Of a DNA stretch of 64,000 nt, positions 32,607 to 40,350 are shown piece after piece. The DNA comes from Micromonospora eburnea (GTDB lineage: Bacteria > Actinomycetota > Actinomycetes > Mycobacteriales > Micromonosporaceae). How positions within the stretch are numbered: position 1 is the first letter of the stretch; every line of letters begins with the position of its first letter. The translations under genes and the position numbers were made by a program. The DNA is taken from NCBI RefSeq assembly GCF_900090225.1, contig NZ_FMHY01000002.1:1-64000 (forward strand). The letters run 5' to 3'. A model generated the notes under the pieces. The model saw only the letters and a list, made by a program, of their open reading frames with translations, had not been told where the DNA came from and searched no databases.

Positions 32607-34154
32607 TCAGGCGTCCAGGGGCGCGGGGTCGGATTCATGGGCCCACGTGAAGCGAAGGCGGGCGTGCGGGTCGAACCGGTAACCCCGGCGGCCGTTCGCG
32701 GGGAGAACCGTCACGGCGTTCAGGGCCAAGCGGAGGAGGTCGCGGCGGTCAGGGACGGTTGCGACCTCCCACACCTCGCGAGATAGGACCGGGTCGAGTA
32801 GCGGGGAGATATCCGCCTCGGGTAGCGGGAAGTCGGCAAGGTTGCGGCGTAGCCCGGCGACGCGGGCGGTCAGGCGTTCGTGTAGGCGGGTCCATCGCTG
32901 AACCGCCTCGGGTCCGACGAACTCGCCGCGCAGGTACCGGGCGTCTTCCAGGTCGGCGAGGGCGGCATTCGCGTCGTCCAACGCGGTGGTGATCGTGTCG
33001 CGCTCCCGGACGACCTCGGGGTCGTGTCGGGCTACCCACCGTTTGGCGACGGCCTCTAGCAGCGGGTCGCCGGGCTCGGTGGCGGCCAGGCGGGTAATGA
33101 ACCCGTCGGCTACGGCGCGGTCTACAGCAGCGACAAGCGCCGTGGTGTGCGCCGGGCACGGGTGGCCGAGGCGGCGAGCCTGACACACGTAGGACTTCCC
33201 GAGCGCCGACATGCGCCCGCCACAACCGCCGCACCGGAGAAAGCCGGTCAGGAGGTGCGAGACCTGGGCGCGGACGCCCCGGGCGCGGCCGAGCGGGTCG
33301 GTGGCGGTGCGCTCTTCAAGGACTCGCACGATTTGCAGTTGTTCGGCGGGTGTGATGATTCCCCGGCCTATCACGACCGTCTCGCCCGTCTCGGGGTCGC
33401 GCCACGGGACAACCTTCGTTGTGTACTTTCCGTCTTTCTTGACCGTCTCGGGCAACAGCCCGGCGAACGCGGGAGACTTGAGCACTTGCGACAAGGTGCC
33501 GACGCTCCACTTCCCGCCGCGCGGAGACGGAATCTCCCGGGCGTTCAGGTCGCGGGCGATACGAACCAGCGGCTCACCGTCCATCGCCCGCTCGGCAATC
33601 TCCCGTGCGGTTGGCGCGGTGTGCGGATTGTGATCAAGCCGGCCGTCCTCGGCGACCGCCAGGCCGTACGGCGGCTGACCGCCGATCCACTGGCCCCTGC
33701 TGCGAAGGTGTGCCTTCGCCGAGGCGACGCAAAGGCCGATGTTGGCCGATTCGCTGCGGGCGACCTCTGACAGCAGCGCCAGAACGAGGCGGGATTGCTG
33801 ATGCGACGTGTCTAGGCCGTCCTGCACGAAGACAATCCGGCCGCCGACCTTCTCGACCTGATCGAGGACCTGGCCGACCTGGCCCATTCCGCGCCGGGAG
33901 AGGCGGTCGACCTTCCAGACGACGAGGGTCCCGACAGTGCCGGTCGTGAGGGCGGAGATCGCGGCATCGAACCCGGCGCGGTCTACGGCTTTGTAGCCGG
34001 ACCTGCCCCGGTCAATGTGGACCGAGCGGACTTCCAGCCCGTTGCGGGCAGCCCAGGCCCGGCAATCGGCCTCCTGGCGCTCGATCGCGGTCTTGCCCTC
34101 GCGGTCGAGGGATAGACGTAGGTACAGGTCTGCTAGGTGCTCATGGTGGGACAT
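32607..34154 (-). CDS. Large serine recombinase (integrase)
   Basis: 515 residues. The resolvase domain (about 1-150) has the catalytic Ser in DLYLRLSLDREGKT and the arginines in VVWKVDRLSRRGMGQ. A recombinase domain follows (about 160-260, ARDLNAREIPSPRGGKWSVG). A zinc ribbon (LRCGGCGGRM, then C-x9-C) and a coiled coil at about 375-445 (ITTALDDANAALADLEDARY) complete the large-serine-integrase layout. It should cut and join attB and attP with a two-base overlap. ATG 34154 has no Shine-Dalgarno site. TTGCAA, 18 bases, TACCGT ends seven bases before the ATG on this strand, so the mRNA may be leaderless and its promoter lies in the attachment arm. Confidence 0.93.
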   Translation of the reverse strand: MSHHEHLADLYLRLSLDREGKTAIERQEADCRAWAARNGLEVRSVHIDRGRSGYKAVDRAGFDAAISALTTGTVGTLVVWKVDRLSRRGMGQVGQVLDQVEKVGGRIVFVQDGLDTSHQQSRLVLALLSEVARSESANIGLCVASAKAHLRSRGQWIGGQPPYGLAVAEDGRLDHNPHTAPTAREIAERAMDGEPLVRIARDLNAREIPSPRGGKWSVGTLSQVLKSPAFAGLLPETVKKDGKYTTKVVPWRDPETGETVVIGRGIITPAEQLQIVRVLEERTATDPLGRARGVRAQVSHLLTGFLRCGGCGGRMSALGKSYVCQARRLGHPCPAHTTALVAAVDRAVADGFITRLAATEPGDPLLEAVAKRWVARHDPEVVRERDTITTALDDANAALADLEDARYLRGEFVGPEAVQRWTRLHERLTARVAGLRRNLADFPLPEADISPLLDPVLSREVWEVATVPDRRDLLRLALNAVTVLPANGRRGYRFDPHARLRFTWAHESDPAPLDA

Positions 34155-34198
34155 GCCGAGGACGGTAGATGCCGCGGCCGGCGAGTTGCAAGCCTCTT

Positions 34199-34312
34199 CT
34201 AAGACTTCCAGAAGTCCAGCAATACGATCTTGCCCCGCAGGTCGGCCAGCGTGACGGCCTTCCCGCCGGTGTTCAGCCAGCTCCGGCCTGGCCCCGGCGC
34301 GGGGAGGATCAC
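34199..34312 (-). pseudogene. Stranded native 5' end of the NHL/thioredoxin-like gene
   Basis: From GTG 34312 the frame reads VILPAPGPGRSWLNTGG, then AVTLADLRGKIVLLDFW, followed by KS and a stop created by element sequence. It aligns with element-coded AWHNTGGRNLTLRDLRG in the live gene. It was separated from its remaining 575 or so codons by the insertion. Transcription from the original promoter, if any, would now enter the integrase. Confidence 0.8.
34207..34216. other. attR core of the integrative element
   Basis: TCCAGAAGTC. Outside lies the native gene fragment (GAC TTC TGG on the minus strand); inside lies the integrase leader. TCTAAGA occurs beside both cores, left of attR and right of attL, so it would flank the core in the circular attP. 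Confidence 0.65.
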
Positions 34313-34327
34313 ATCCGAAACGTACGA

Positions 34328-34359
34328 CGGCGGGGTCACGGACCGCCGTGACCCCGCCG
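34328..34359 (-). terminator. Terminator after the Pro/Gly-rich protein gene
   Basis: CGGCGGGGTCACGG (34328-34341) pairs perfectly with 34346-34359 around ACCG, 11 bases beyond the stop of the upstream minus-strand gene. Confidence 0.8.
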
Positions 34360-34369
34360 CTGCGGACTG

Positions 34370-37225
34370 CTACTTGTCGGCCGGCTTGAGGCAGAGCCAG
34401 CGGTTCCCCTCGACGCCCTGAAGCTCAACGCTCGGCTGCGCCGGGTCGGCGCACTTGTCCTTGCCCTCGGCCTTCGAGACGACCTTGAACGCGCCCGGCT
34501 CGGCGCAGTCGGCCTTGGCCGCGCTGTTGCCGGACTGCTTGACGCAGGAGCCCACGGCCGGGTTGAACGGAGCCGGCTCGTTGTCGTCGCCACCGATCTT
34601 GCCGAGCAGAGTGAGCAGGCCGAGCGGGATGGCCAGGATCAGCACCGCCGCGACCAGTACGGCGATCAGCACCCGGCCGTTGCGGACCTTGGGGGTGGGC
34701 GCCTCGGCCTGCGGCTCGGCCTCCGGCTTGAACGCGTCGAAGCGGCCCTGGTCCGGCCCGTTGGCCTGGCCCTGCGACCACTCGGGCGGCGCCGGTTGGG
34801 CCGGCGGCGGGAAGCCGCCCTGGCCCGCCTCACCCATCGCCCCCGGCCCAGGTACGCCGACGGACGCACGACCGCCACCAGCCGCGCCGAACGGGTCGGC
34901 CTGGCCGCCGGGACCGCCGAAGGGGTTGGGCTGGCCGCCGGGCCCGCCGAAGGGGTTGGGCTGGTTGCCGGGACCGCCGAAGGGGTTGGGCTGGCCGCCG
35001 GGCCCGCCGAAGGGGTTGGGCTGGTTGCCGGGACCGCCGAAGGGGTCAGGCTGGCCACCGGGCCCGCCGAAGGGGTCAGGCTGACCGCCGGGCCCACCGA
35101 AGGGGTCAGGCTGGCCACCGGGCCCACCGAAGGGGTCAGGCTGACCGCCGGGCCCACCGAAGGGGTCAGGCTGGCCACCGGGCCCACCGAAGGGGTCAGG
35201 CTGGCCGCCGGGCCCGCCGAATGGGTTGGGCTGGCCGGCGGGACCGCCGAACGGGTCGGGGCGAGCGTCGTTCTGTGGGTGCACCCCGTTGACCGGCCGG
35301 TTGTTGCCGGCCGGGTCGACGAAGTTCGGCACGCCAGGCGGGAACGGCGGCGGGCCGGCGGGGGAGGACGGCACCGCGGGGGCCTCGGCGTAGGCGTTCG
35401 GGCCTGCGGGGTGGTCCGGCTCGTCGAAGCGGGCCTGCGGGCCGGGCTCGTCGAAGCGCGGGCCGGACTCGGAGAAGCCGTTCGGGGCGTCCTGGCCGGG
35501 GGGCTCCTCCGGTTCGGGGCGGGTCGGCCGCCCGTACACCCGCGGCTGCGGGGCCGGTACGCCGGCCGGGTGCAGGGGCTGGTCGGTCGGCGGCGTCACC
35601 CGGCTGCTCATCGGCACCGAGGCGCTGGCCGAGACGGCACCGGCCGCGCCGGAGTCCGGCGCGGTACGCGGGCCGGGCACCACCGGCCCGGCCGGCGACT
35701 GCGGCTCCTCGCGCGCCGGTTCCGGCGTGCCCCAGCCGGCCTGCTCCGGCTCGTACCCCTGGGCGGCCGGCTCGAACTGCGCCGGCGGCGCGTAGTCGGT
35801 GGGCGGCGAGGCGGCCAGGGCCGCACCCGGCACCCGCTGCTCCTGCTGGGGCAGCGGCACCGCGTTGGCCGGGGAAATGCCGGGGCCCGGGGCGGGCTGG
35901 TAGATCGGGGACTCCTCGGCGCGGGCTGGCTCCCAACCGTTCGACGGCGGCTCGTCGGGGCCGGGCTCGGCGGACCGGCCCCACGCCTCACCCGGTGCCC
36001 ACGGCTCGGCGTCCGGGATGGCGGGGCGCTCGGGCGTCCACTGCGCCGGGTTGTCCTGGTTGCCGGGCCGGGCCGACGGGGCGTCGGCGGCGGGCACCGA
36101 GACACTGGCGCGGGCCGAGGCCCGGCCGGCCTGCGCCGGCTCGTCCGCCGGTCGCCCCTGGTCGTGCTGCTGGGCCGCGTCCCACGCGGGGCGCTGCTCG
36201 TCCGGCGCGCCCCACGGCTGGGCGGCTTCGGGCTGCCCGGTGGCCCAGCCGCCGGACCGATCCGGCTCGTCCTGGGCGGCCGGCCAGCCGCCGTCGGCCG
36301 GTGCGCCCGGCACCGACACCTTGGCGGCGGCGCGGGCGGTCGGCTCGGCCGAGGCCCAGGCCGGCGCGGCTGCCTCGGCCGGCTGGCCCCAGGCTGGCGG
36401 GTCGTCCTGCGGCGGCCCGCCCCAGCCGCCGGACCGGTTCGGGTCGTCCTGCTGCTGGGCGCCGGCACCGGCGGCCCAGCCGCCGGAGTGGTCCTCCTGC
36501 GGGCCGCTCGCGGCGGGCCAGCCGCCCGACCGTGCCGGGTCATCGGACTGCGGACCGTTCGACGGGTTCCAGCCGCCGGTATTGGCCGCGTCCTGCTGGC
36601 CGGCGTTGGCTGCCCACGGCTCGTGCGGCGCGGGAACCTGGGCGGCTCCCCGGGCGCTCGGCTCGCCGGGCTGCGCCCAGGCCGGCTGCTCGCCCTGCGC
36701 GGCGGCCGGCGCGGGGGCGGCACCCCACGCGGACCCGGCCTGCTCGGCCGGCGTCGACCAGGCGGGCTGGGCCGGTTCGGGGGAAGCGTTCGGCGGGGCG
36801 GCGGCCCACGCGGGCGGCGACTGCTCCCCGGACGCCGCCGGTGGGGCGGCGGCCCAGGCGGGCGTCCCCTGCTCCGGCGCGCCCCAGGCCGGCCCGGCCT
36901 GCTCGGGCGCGCCCCAGGCGGGCTGGGGGGAAGCGGCCCACGGGCCCGGCTCACCGGCCGGCGGCACCTGCACGGAGGCTCGCGCGGCGGCGGGCTGGCC
37001 GCCCTGCTCCGCCCACGCGGGGCGTTGGTCGTCGGGGGTGGCCCAGGCGGGGGCCGGCTGGGCGGGTGACCCGGCCGGCGGGGGTGGGGCCCAGCCGAGG
37101 TCGGCAGCGCCGGGGTGCCCGTTGTCCTGCTGCGCCGGGCGGTCGCCGTACGGCGCCGGTCCGCCGGCGCCCGACGACACCTCGCCCGGCTCTTGGCCAG
37201 GTCGGTGCGGGGCCTCGGACGTCAT
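34370..37225 (-). CDS. Large Pro/Gly-rich protein with one membrane span and C-terminal Cys domain
   Basis: 951 residues. The first 840 or so are low-complexity Pro/Ala/Gly/Trp-rich (repeated PAWGAPEQ, RSGGWxA), including 12 decapeptide units GGPGGQPDPF-like at 34889-35248. One span (RVLIAVLVAAVLILAIPLG) follows. A small C-terminal domain of about 75 residues has Cys in VGSCVKQS, AKADCAEPG, KDKCADP and RWLCLKP. This is a septum-like or stress-membrane layout known in actinomycetes, with a disordered cytoplasmic tail and an external disulphide domain. The function is unknown. ATG 37225 follows GGAGGAGG. Confidence 0.75.
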   Translation of the reverse strand: MTSEAPHRPGQEPGEVSSGAGGPAPYGDRPAQQDNGHPGAADLGWAPPPPAGSPAQPAPAWATPDDQRPAWAEQGGQPAAARASVQVPPAGEPGPWAASPQPAWGAPEQAGPAWGAPEQGTPAWAAAPPAASGEQSPPAWAAAPPNASPEPAQPAWSTPAEQAGSAWGAAPAPAAAQGEQPAWAQPGEPSARGAAQVPAPHEPWAANAGQQDAANTGGWNPSNGPQSDDPARSGGWPAASGPQEDHSGGWAAGAGAQQQDDPNRSGGWGGPPQDDPPAWGQPAEAAAPAWASAEPTARAAAKVSVPGAPADGGWPAAQDEPDRSGGWATGQPEAAQPWGAPDEQRPAWDAAQQHDQGRPADEPAQAGRASARASVSVPAADAPSARPGNQDNPAQWTPERPAIPDAEPWAPGEAWGRSAEPGPDEPPSNGWEPARAEESPIYQPAPGPGISPANAVPLPQQEQRVPGAALAASPPTDYAPPAQFEPAAQGYEPEQAGWGTPEPAREEPQSPAGPVVPGPRTAPDSGAAGAVSASASVPMSSRVTPPTDQPLHPAGVPAPQPRVYGRPTRPEPEEPPGQDAPNGFSESGPRFDEPGPQARFDEPDHPAGPNAYAEAPAVPSSPAGPPPFPPGVPNFVDPAGNNRPVNGVHPQNDARPDPFGGPAGQPNPFGGPGGQPDPFGGPGGQPDPFGGPGGQPDPFGGPGGQPDPFGGPGGQPDPFGGPGGQPDPFGGPGNQPNPFGGPGGQPNPFGGPGNQPNPFGGPGGQPNPFGGPGGQADPFGAAGGGRASVGVPGPGAMGEAGQGGFPPPAQPAPPEWSQGQANGPDQGRFDAFKPEAEPQAEAPTPKVRNGRVLIAVLVAAVLILAIPLGLLTLLGKIGGDDNEPAPFNPAVGSCVKQSGNSAAKADCAEPGAFKVVSKAEGKDKCADPAQPSVELQGVEGNRWLCLKPADK
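34889..35248 (-). repeat. Tandem 30-bp coding repeat, 12 units
   Basis: Each unit codes a GG-P-(G/A)-(G/N)-Q-P-(D/N)-P-F decapeptide. Six central units (35041-35220) are almost identical in DNA and the edges diverge, as expected from slippage or unequal exchange. Confidence 0.9.
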
Positions 37226-37500
37226 GGGTGCGCCTCCTCCATCACATGTCGGCCGCCGATGCCGCTCGGGACCGTCGGCCGGGGTCGCCGGCGGGTACCG
37301 GCCGTGCGGGCTCCCCGCACCGTATCGGGTGGCCGCCGGGGGCGCCCGGGGGGAGCACCGGTCGTCACTCGCCGTCACCGGACGTTGTCGATCGGTTTTT
37401 GTCGGCGCGATCGATCCGGGGGGCGGGCGGGTGGCGACCGAGCCCCACCGTACCGGGCGTCGCTGCGAGGTGGAATCCCGGTGTCTATCGACGTGAGACG
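37226..37500. other. Promoter region of the Pro/Gly-rich gene, no gene seen
   Basis: The ribosome site GGAGGAGG is next to 37225. No reading frame with coding character and no clear promoter match was found in the remainder. Confidence 0.4.
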
Positions 37501-37537
37501 CCGAAGACCCGCCCGGTTGAACCGGGCGGGTCTTCGG
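37501..37537 (-). terminator. Strong terminator after the 45-aa gene
   Basis: CCGAAGACCCGCCCGGT (37501-37517) pairs perfectly with 37521-37537 around TGA. Confidence 0.85.
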
Positions 37538-37567
37538 ACTGGAGGAGGTGAGAGAGGTATGGAGGCG

Positions 37568-37705
37568 TCAGCCGAGGTGACGCTGGGCGATGACGAGAAG
37601 CTCCTCGCGGACCGCGGGGGAGTTGGCGGAACGCAGCGCGTGCTCGATGGCGCGGGCGCGGCGGTTGGCGTCGCGACGGTTGCGGATTCGCTCGATCATG
37701 CTCAT
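37568..37705 (-). CDS. Conserved-looking 45-residue basic helical protein
   Basis: The protein reads MSMIERIRNRRDANRRARAI, then EHALRSANSPAVREELLVIA and QRHLG. An AGGAGGAG ribosome site is nine bases ahead of the ATG and a strong terminator lies 31 bases past the stop, so this is a true small gene. It has an amphipathic basic helix and no Cys, signal or span. The function is unknown; a nucleic-acid-binding or protein-partner role is guesswork. Confidence 0.7.
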   Translation of the reverse strand: MSMIERIRNRRDANRRARAIEHALRSANSPAVREELLVIAQRHLG

Positions 37706-37866
37706 CTGGGTCTCTCCTCCTGGCTATTCGGTTGTCAGCCCCTTGATGTCTCTATTGAAGCGCATAACGCGGCCAACTTCCATCGATTGTTAGGTGAGCT
37801 GAACCACGTACCTAAGGATCGTAGGCTGAGGGCCTTGTTGAGCCGAAGATCTGTCCCCCAACGGCA

Positions 37867-37908
37867 ACGGCCGGTGTGCCGGGCGTTAACCCCTGGCACA
37901 CCGGCCGT
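37867..37908 (-). terminator. Strong terminator after the E2 gene
   Basis: ACGGCCGGTGTGCC (37867-37880) pairs perfectly with 37895-37908. It ends the three-gene dehydrogenase operon. Confidence 0.85.
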
Positions 37909-37927
37909 CGCCGGGTGTCGTGGACCG

Positions 37928-39355
37928 TCAGGTCCAGGCGAGCAGCGCCGCCTCCGGATCGGCCAGGAAGTCCCCGATGTCGCGGAGGAACTTCGAGCCG
38001 AGTTCACCGTCGATGATCCGGTGGTCGAAGGAGAGGCCCAGCGTGGTGACCAGGCGCGGCTTGACCTTGCCCTTGTGCACCCACGGCAGCTCCCGTACCG
38101 CGCCGAAGGCCAGGATCGCGGACTCGCCCGGGGGCAGGATCGGCGTACCGGTGTCCACGCCGAAGACGCCGACGTTGGTGATGGTCAGCGTCCCGCCGGA
38201 CATGTCGGCCGGAGAGGTTTTGCCCGCCTTGGCGGTCTGCACCAGCTCGGTCATCGCGTCCGCCAGCTCGCGCAACGAGAGCCGGCCGGCGTCCTTGATG
38301 TTCGGCACGATCAGGCCGCGCTCGGTGGCCGCCGCGATGCCCAGGTTGACGTACTCCTTGACCACGATCTCGTCGCCGGCCCAGGTCGAGTTGACCATCG
38401 GGTGGCGCTTGACCGCCAGCAGCACCGCCTTGGCGACCAGCAGCAGCGGAGAGACGCGTACGTCCCGCCACTCGCGCCGCCCACGGAGCCGGTCCAGGGC
38501 CTTCATCGCCCGGGTCACGTCGACGGTCAGGAACTCCGTCACGTGCGGGGCGGTGAACGCCGAGCGGGACATGTTCTCGGCGGTGAGCTTGCGTACCCCC
38601 TTGACCGGGATGCGCTGCTCGCGGTCGGCGCCGAAGCTCGCGGCCGCCGTGGCCGGGGCCGTGACCGTCAGCGGCTCGGCCGCCGCCGGGGCCGAGGCCG
38701 CCCGCTGTACGTCCTCCCGGGTGATCGAGCCCAGCGGACCCGAGCCGGTCAGCGTGGCCAGGTCGACGCCGAGGTCCTTGGCGAGCTTGCGTACCGGCGG
38801 CTTGGCCAGCACGAGCCCACCGGACCGGCCGGTGCCGTTCACCGCCGGCGTGGCCTGAACCGGCACCGGAGCGGCCGGAGCGGCCGGCACCGGAGCGACC
38901 GGCACCTGCGGCGGGACGCCGCCCTTGCGCGGGCGACGCTTGGCCGCCGTGGTCCGCGGGCCGTAACCGACCAGCACGGCGGTACGCCCACCCGGGGCGA
39001 CGCCCCCGATCAGGCCCGGCTCGACCATGCCCTCCTCGGGCGCGACCTCGACGGCGGCCAGCGAGGCCGCCGACGGGGCGGGCCGGGACTCCTCGATCGG
39101 CCCGGCGCCCGGGTCGGTGTCGATCGCGATGATCGGGGTGCCGACCTCGATGGTGGCGCCCTGCGGGTGGAAGATCGCGTGCACCTGGCCGGCCCACTTC
39201 GCCGGGATCTCGACCGCCGCCTTGGCGGTCTCCACCTCGACGATCGGCTGGTTCAGCTCGATGACGTCGCCCACCTCGACCAGCCAGGCGAGGATCTCGC
39301 CCTCGGTCAGGCCCTCGCCCAGGTCGGGGAGGTTGAACTCCTTGATCCGTGACAT
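37928..39355 (-). CDS. bkdC: 2-oxoacid dehydrogenase E2, dihydrolipoamide acyltransferase
   Basis: 475 residues: one lipoyl domain (about 1-78, lipoyl Lys in VEVETAKAAVEIPA), a linker, and a peripheral-subunit-binding domain near 195-235 (KLAKDLGVDLATLTGSGPLG). The catalytic acyltransferase domain to the end has the His and Asp in SFDHRIIDGELGSKF. It transfers the acyl group from E1 through lipoyl to CoA. A single lipoyl domain and its E1-alpha/beta partners fit a branched-chain complex, as mycobacterial Bkd, better than the homodimeric AceE type. Pyruvate cannot be ruled out. ATG 39355 is five bases past the E1-beta stop. Confidence 0.87.
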   Translation of the reverse strand: MSRIKEFNLPDLGEGLTEGEILAWLVEVGDVIELNQPIVEVETAKAAVEIPAKWAGQVHAIFHPQGATIEVGTPIIAIDTDPGAGPIEESRPAPSAASLAAVEVAPEEGMVEPGLIGGVAPGGRTAVLVGYGPRTTAAKRRPRKGGVPPQVPVAPVPAAPAAPVPVQATPAVNGTGRSGGLVLAKPPVRKLAKDLGVDLATLTGSGPLGSITREDVQRAASAPAAAEPLTVTAPATAAASFGADREQRIPVKGVRKLTAENMSRSAFTAPHVTEFLTVDVTRAMKALDRLRGRREWRDVRVSPLLLVAKAVLLAVKRHPMVNSTWAGDEIVVKEYVNLGIAAATERGLIVPNIKDAGRLSLRELADAMTELVQTAKAGKTSPADMSGGTLTITNVGVFGVDTGTPILPPGESAILAFGAVRELPWVHKGKVKPRLVTTLGLSFDHRIIDGELGSKFLRDIGDFLADPEAALLAWT

Positions 39356-39360
39356 CCCAC

Positions 39361-40350
39361 TCACCAGCCGAAGGTGCGGTCGACCGCGTCGAGCACCCGG
39401 TCGAGGTCGGGCAGGTACTCCTCCTCGACCCGGGCGGCCGGGTACGGGGTGTCGTAGCCGGTGACCCGCAGCACCGGGGACTCCAGGGAGTAGAAGCACT
39501 CCTCGGTGATCCGGGCCGCGATCTCGGAGCCGAGGCCCAGGTTGCCCGGGGCCTCGTGGACGACCACGCACCGGCCGGTGCGCCGCACCGACTCGTACGC
39601 GGCGGAGAGGTCCAGCGGGGAGAGCGAACGCAGGTCGATGACCTCCAGCTCCTTGCCGTCCTCGGCGGCGGCGGTGGCCGCGTCCAGGGCGGTACGCACC
39701 ATCGGCCCGTACGCCAGCACGGTGACGTCGGTGCCCGGCCGGGCGACCCGGGAGGAGTGCAGCGGGTACGCGTCGGACAGCGGGGCGTCCAACTCGACCG
39801 GGCCCTTCTCCCAGTAGCGCCGCTTGGGCTCCAGGAACACGATCGGGTCGTCCGAGGCGATGGCCTGCTGGATCATCGAGTACGCGTCCTGCGGGTTCGC
39901 GCAGGTCACCACCTTCAGGCCGGCGGTGTGCGCGAAGTACGCCTCCGGCGACTCCGAGTGGTGCTCGACCGCGCCGATGCCGCCGCCGTACGGAATCCGG
40001 ATGACCATCGGGATCCGTACCTTGCCCTGCGAGCGGTAGTGCATCTTCGCCACCTGCGACACGATCTGGTCGTACGCCGGGTAGACGAAGCCGTCGAACT
40101 GGATCTCGCAGACCGGCCGGAAGCCGCGGATGGCCAGGCCGACCGCGGTGCCGATGATGCCGGACTCGGCGAGCGGGGTGTCGATCACCCGCTGGTCGCC
40201 GAAGTCCTTCTGGAGGCCGTCGGTGATCCGGAAGACGCCGCCGAGCTTGCCGACGTCCTCGCCCATGATGACGACCTTCGGGTCGTTCTCCATGGCCTTG
40301 CGTAGACCGGTGTTGAGGGCCTTGCCGAGGGTGAGCGTCTCCGTGGCCAT
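39361..40350 (-). CDS. bkdB: 2-oxoacid dehydrogenase E1 beta subunit
   Basis: 329 residues. ALNTGLRKAMENDPKVVIMG, EDVGKLGGVFRITDGL, then DTPLAESGIIGTAVGLAIRG and IPYGGGIGAVEHHSESPEA are the conserved transketolase-like blocks. The C-terminal transketolase domain ends in EEEYLPDLDRVLDAVD. With E1-alpha it decarboxylates a 2-oxoacid on thiamine diphosphate and acylates the E2 lipoyl arm. The start codon shares one base with the E1-alpha stop (TGATG). Substrate assignment as branched-chain is by operon type only. Confidence 0.88.
   Translation of the reverse strand: MATETLTLGKALNTGLRKAMENDPKVVIMGEDVGKLGGVFRITDGLQKDFGDQRVIDTPLAESGIIGTAVGLAIRGFRPVCEIQFDGFVYPAYDQIVSQVAKMHYRSQGKVRIPMVIRIPYGGGIGAVEHHSESPEAYFAHTAGLKVVTCANPQDAYSMIQQAIASDDPIVFLEPKRRYWEKGPVELDAPLSDAYPLHSSRVARPGTDVTVLAYGPMVRTALDAATAAAEDGKELEVIDLRSLSPLDLSAAYESVRRTGRCVVVHEAPGNLGLGSEIAARITEECFYSLESPVLRVTGYDTPYPAARVEEEYLPDLDRVLDAVDRTFGW

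Larger units (their letters stand above)
30857..34206. mobile_element. Serine-recombinase integrative element inserted in the NHL gene
   Basis: About 3.35 kb bounded by a TCCA core, extended as TCCA(A/G)AA(A/G)TC at 30857-30866 and 34207-34216. It carries a large serine recombinase whose start is 52 bases from the right end, one unknown cargo gene, and short frames. Its GC content and codon use are lower and less biased than the flanks. Joining the outer flanks rebuilds an uninterrupted NHL gene start: NTGG, LADLRGK, then LLDFW running into TFCCINCLHV. Inside the left end the element encodes its own version of that region, keeping the frame. No tRNA or conjugation genes are present. Confidence 0.85.

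Noticed and set aside
34889..35248. Regular 30-bp repeats resembling a CRISPR array
   Set aside because: Units are contiguous with no spacers and encode an in-frame decapeptide within a long gene.
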